A stretch of DNA of 6,340 nt from assembly GCA_021781095.1 (NCBI GenBank), contig JAJXXM010000225.1, positions 1 through 6,340 on the forward strand, given 5' to 3'. Each line of letters starts with the position of its first letter. Within the stretch, counting starts at the first letter, position 1. Origin of the DNA: a bacterium (GTDB lineage Bacteria > Eremiobacterota > Eremiobacteria > Baltobacterales > Baltobacteraceae). The position numbers and the translations under genes are program-made. The notes under the pieces are model-generated. The model ran no database searches and was not told the DNA's origin. It was given only the letters and a program-made list of their open reading frames with translations. Shown here in pieces: positions 5,622-6,340 of the stretch.

Positions 5622-6340
5622 TTACTGCACCAAATTATTCGCCGTCTGAAGCATCTGATCCGAGGCGGTGATCGCCTTGGAGTTAGCTTCAAACGCGCGT
5701 TGCGAAACGATCATATTGACGATCTCGTTGACGACCTCGACGTTCGAGTTCTCGAGGTAACCGCTCTGCAGCGAGCCGGCACCATTGAGTTCGGGCTGCG
5801 TCACCACCGGCGGACCGCTCGCCGCGGTCTGCGTGTAGATATTCTGCCCGCCGATCGGCGAGAGCCCGGCGTTGTTGACGAAACGCGCCAGCGTCAGTTG
5901 CCCGAGTTGCTGCGGAATCGCGCTGCCCGGAACGAGGGCGGTAACGGTGCCGTCTTGACCGATCTGTACCGAGGTCGCGTTCGCGGGAATCGTGATCTGC
6001 GGCTGGACGAAGTATCCGTCGGCCGTCACCACGGCGCCGTTGGCATCGACTTTGAACGAGCCGTCGCGGGTATATCCCGTCGTACCGTCGGGAAGCGTGA
6101 CCTGGAAGAAGCCGTCGCCTTCAATCGCGACATCGAGCGGATTCCCGGTCTGCTGGAGCGAGCCTTGCGTGAAGACCTTCTCCGACGAACCGACTTTCAC
6201 GCCGAGCCCGACCTGCTGACCGACCGGAACGATCGAGGCGCCGATCGGCGCACCCGGTGCTTGAATTTGCTGGTAGACCAGATCCTGAAAATGCGCGACG
6301 TTGCGACGAAAACCCGTCGTATCGACGTTCGCTAAGTTAT
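5622..6340 (-). CDS. flgG: Flagellar distal rod protein FlgG (5' end outside window)
   Basis: FlgG forms the distal rod of the flagellar basal body, which crosses the periplasm through the P and L rings and joins the hook. The reading frame stays open to the window edge, and 238 residues are visible. The first full codons read NLANVDTTGFRRN, the conserved flagellar rod/hook N-terminal motif, which normally sits near residue 25; about 25 residues are therefore missing and the full length would be near 262, as usual for FlgG. Further hallmarks are GDGFFQV, YTRDGSF, ITIPANA, LNGAGSLQSGYLENSNVEVV, and a C-terminal amphipathic helix ending DQMLQTANNLVQ. An in-frame GTG at 6200 is internal, not the start, because the conserved N-terminal helix lies upstream of it. 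The stop codon is five bases before flgA. I am very sure of the family; FlgF is less likely because the length and the GAGSLQSGYLE segment fit FlgG better. Confidence 0.97.
   Translation of the reverse strand, partial: NLANVDTTGFRRNVAHFQDLVYQQIQAPGAPIGASIVPVGQQVGLGVKVGSSEKVFTQGSLQQTGNPLDVAIEGDGFFQVTLPDGTTGYTRDGSFKVDANGAVVTADGYFVQPQITIPANATSVQIGQDGTVTALVPGSAIPQQLGQLTLARFVNNAGLSPIGGQNIYTQTAASGPPVVTQPELNGAGSLQSGYLENSNVEVVNEIVNMIVSQRAFEANSKAITASDQMLQTANNLVQ

Noticed and set aside
4970..5692. Minus-strand 240-codon frame overlapping flgA in another phase
   Set aside because: The translation is rich in Arg and Ser with no signal peptide, and the overlapping flgA frame contains the SAF domain and family C-terminus.
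5622..6200. A 192-residue version of flgG starting at GTG 6200
   Set aside because: The frame is open upstream to the window edge and encodes the conserved NLANV...TTGF rod-protein motif, so the GTG is an internal Val codon.
5700..6335. Plus-strand open frame of 211 codons opposite flgG
   Set aside because: It lies wholly antisense to conserved flgG, with Arg-rich composition and no family features.

Overview
The window is a contiguous piece of a flagellar structural operon. All eight genes lie on the minus strand and read, in transcription order (high to low coordinate): flgG (5' end cut off by the window) - flgA - flgH - flgI - flgJ (rod-binding domain only) - flgN - flgK - flgL (3' end cut off). 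Together they encode the distal rod, the P- and L-ring proteins with the P-ring chaperone, a rod assembly factor, the export chaperone for the hook-filament junction, and the two junction proteins. No RNA genes, mobile elements, CRISPR arrays or long intergenic spaces are visible.

FlgH and FlgI imply an envelope with peptidoglycan and an outer membrane, so the source is a diderm bacterium. Base composition is moderately GC-rich by eye. The gene order resembles the flgG-A-H-I-J-(M)-N-K-L layout known from several delta-proteobacterial and other non-enteric diderms, but no flgM lies between flgJ and flgN. The window is also rich in GATC and CGATCG, including three copies of GCGATCGC, the cyanobacterial HIP1 octamer. 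Cyanobacteria lack flagella, so a deep-branching, uncultured-type diderm lineage (for example Eremiobacterota/WPS-2-like) is a reasonable but low-confidence guess.

Layout: 5622-6340 distal rod (flgG); 4900-5616 P-ring chaperone (flgA); 4298-4903 L-ring (flgH); 3147-4295 P-ring (flgI); 2806-3147 rod-binding protein (flgJ-like); 2333-2809 export chaperone (flgN); 177-2336 an unusually long FlgK; 1-159 start of flgL. Genes are packed with overlaps of 1 or 4 bases or gaps of 2 to 17 bases, which points to one polycistronic message with translational coupling. The genes are used in roughly the order of assembly: rod, rings, then hook-filament junction.

This is mainly a conventional flagellar operon. 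The points that stand out are an extra beta-rich module inserted near the C-terminus of FlgK, a FlgH without a recognisable lipobox, the missing flgM, and the palindrome enrichment. I see no evidence of a wholly new system.
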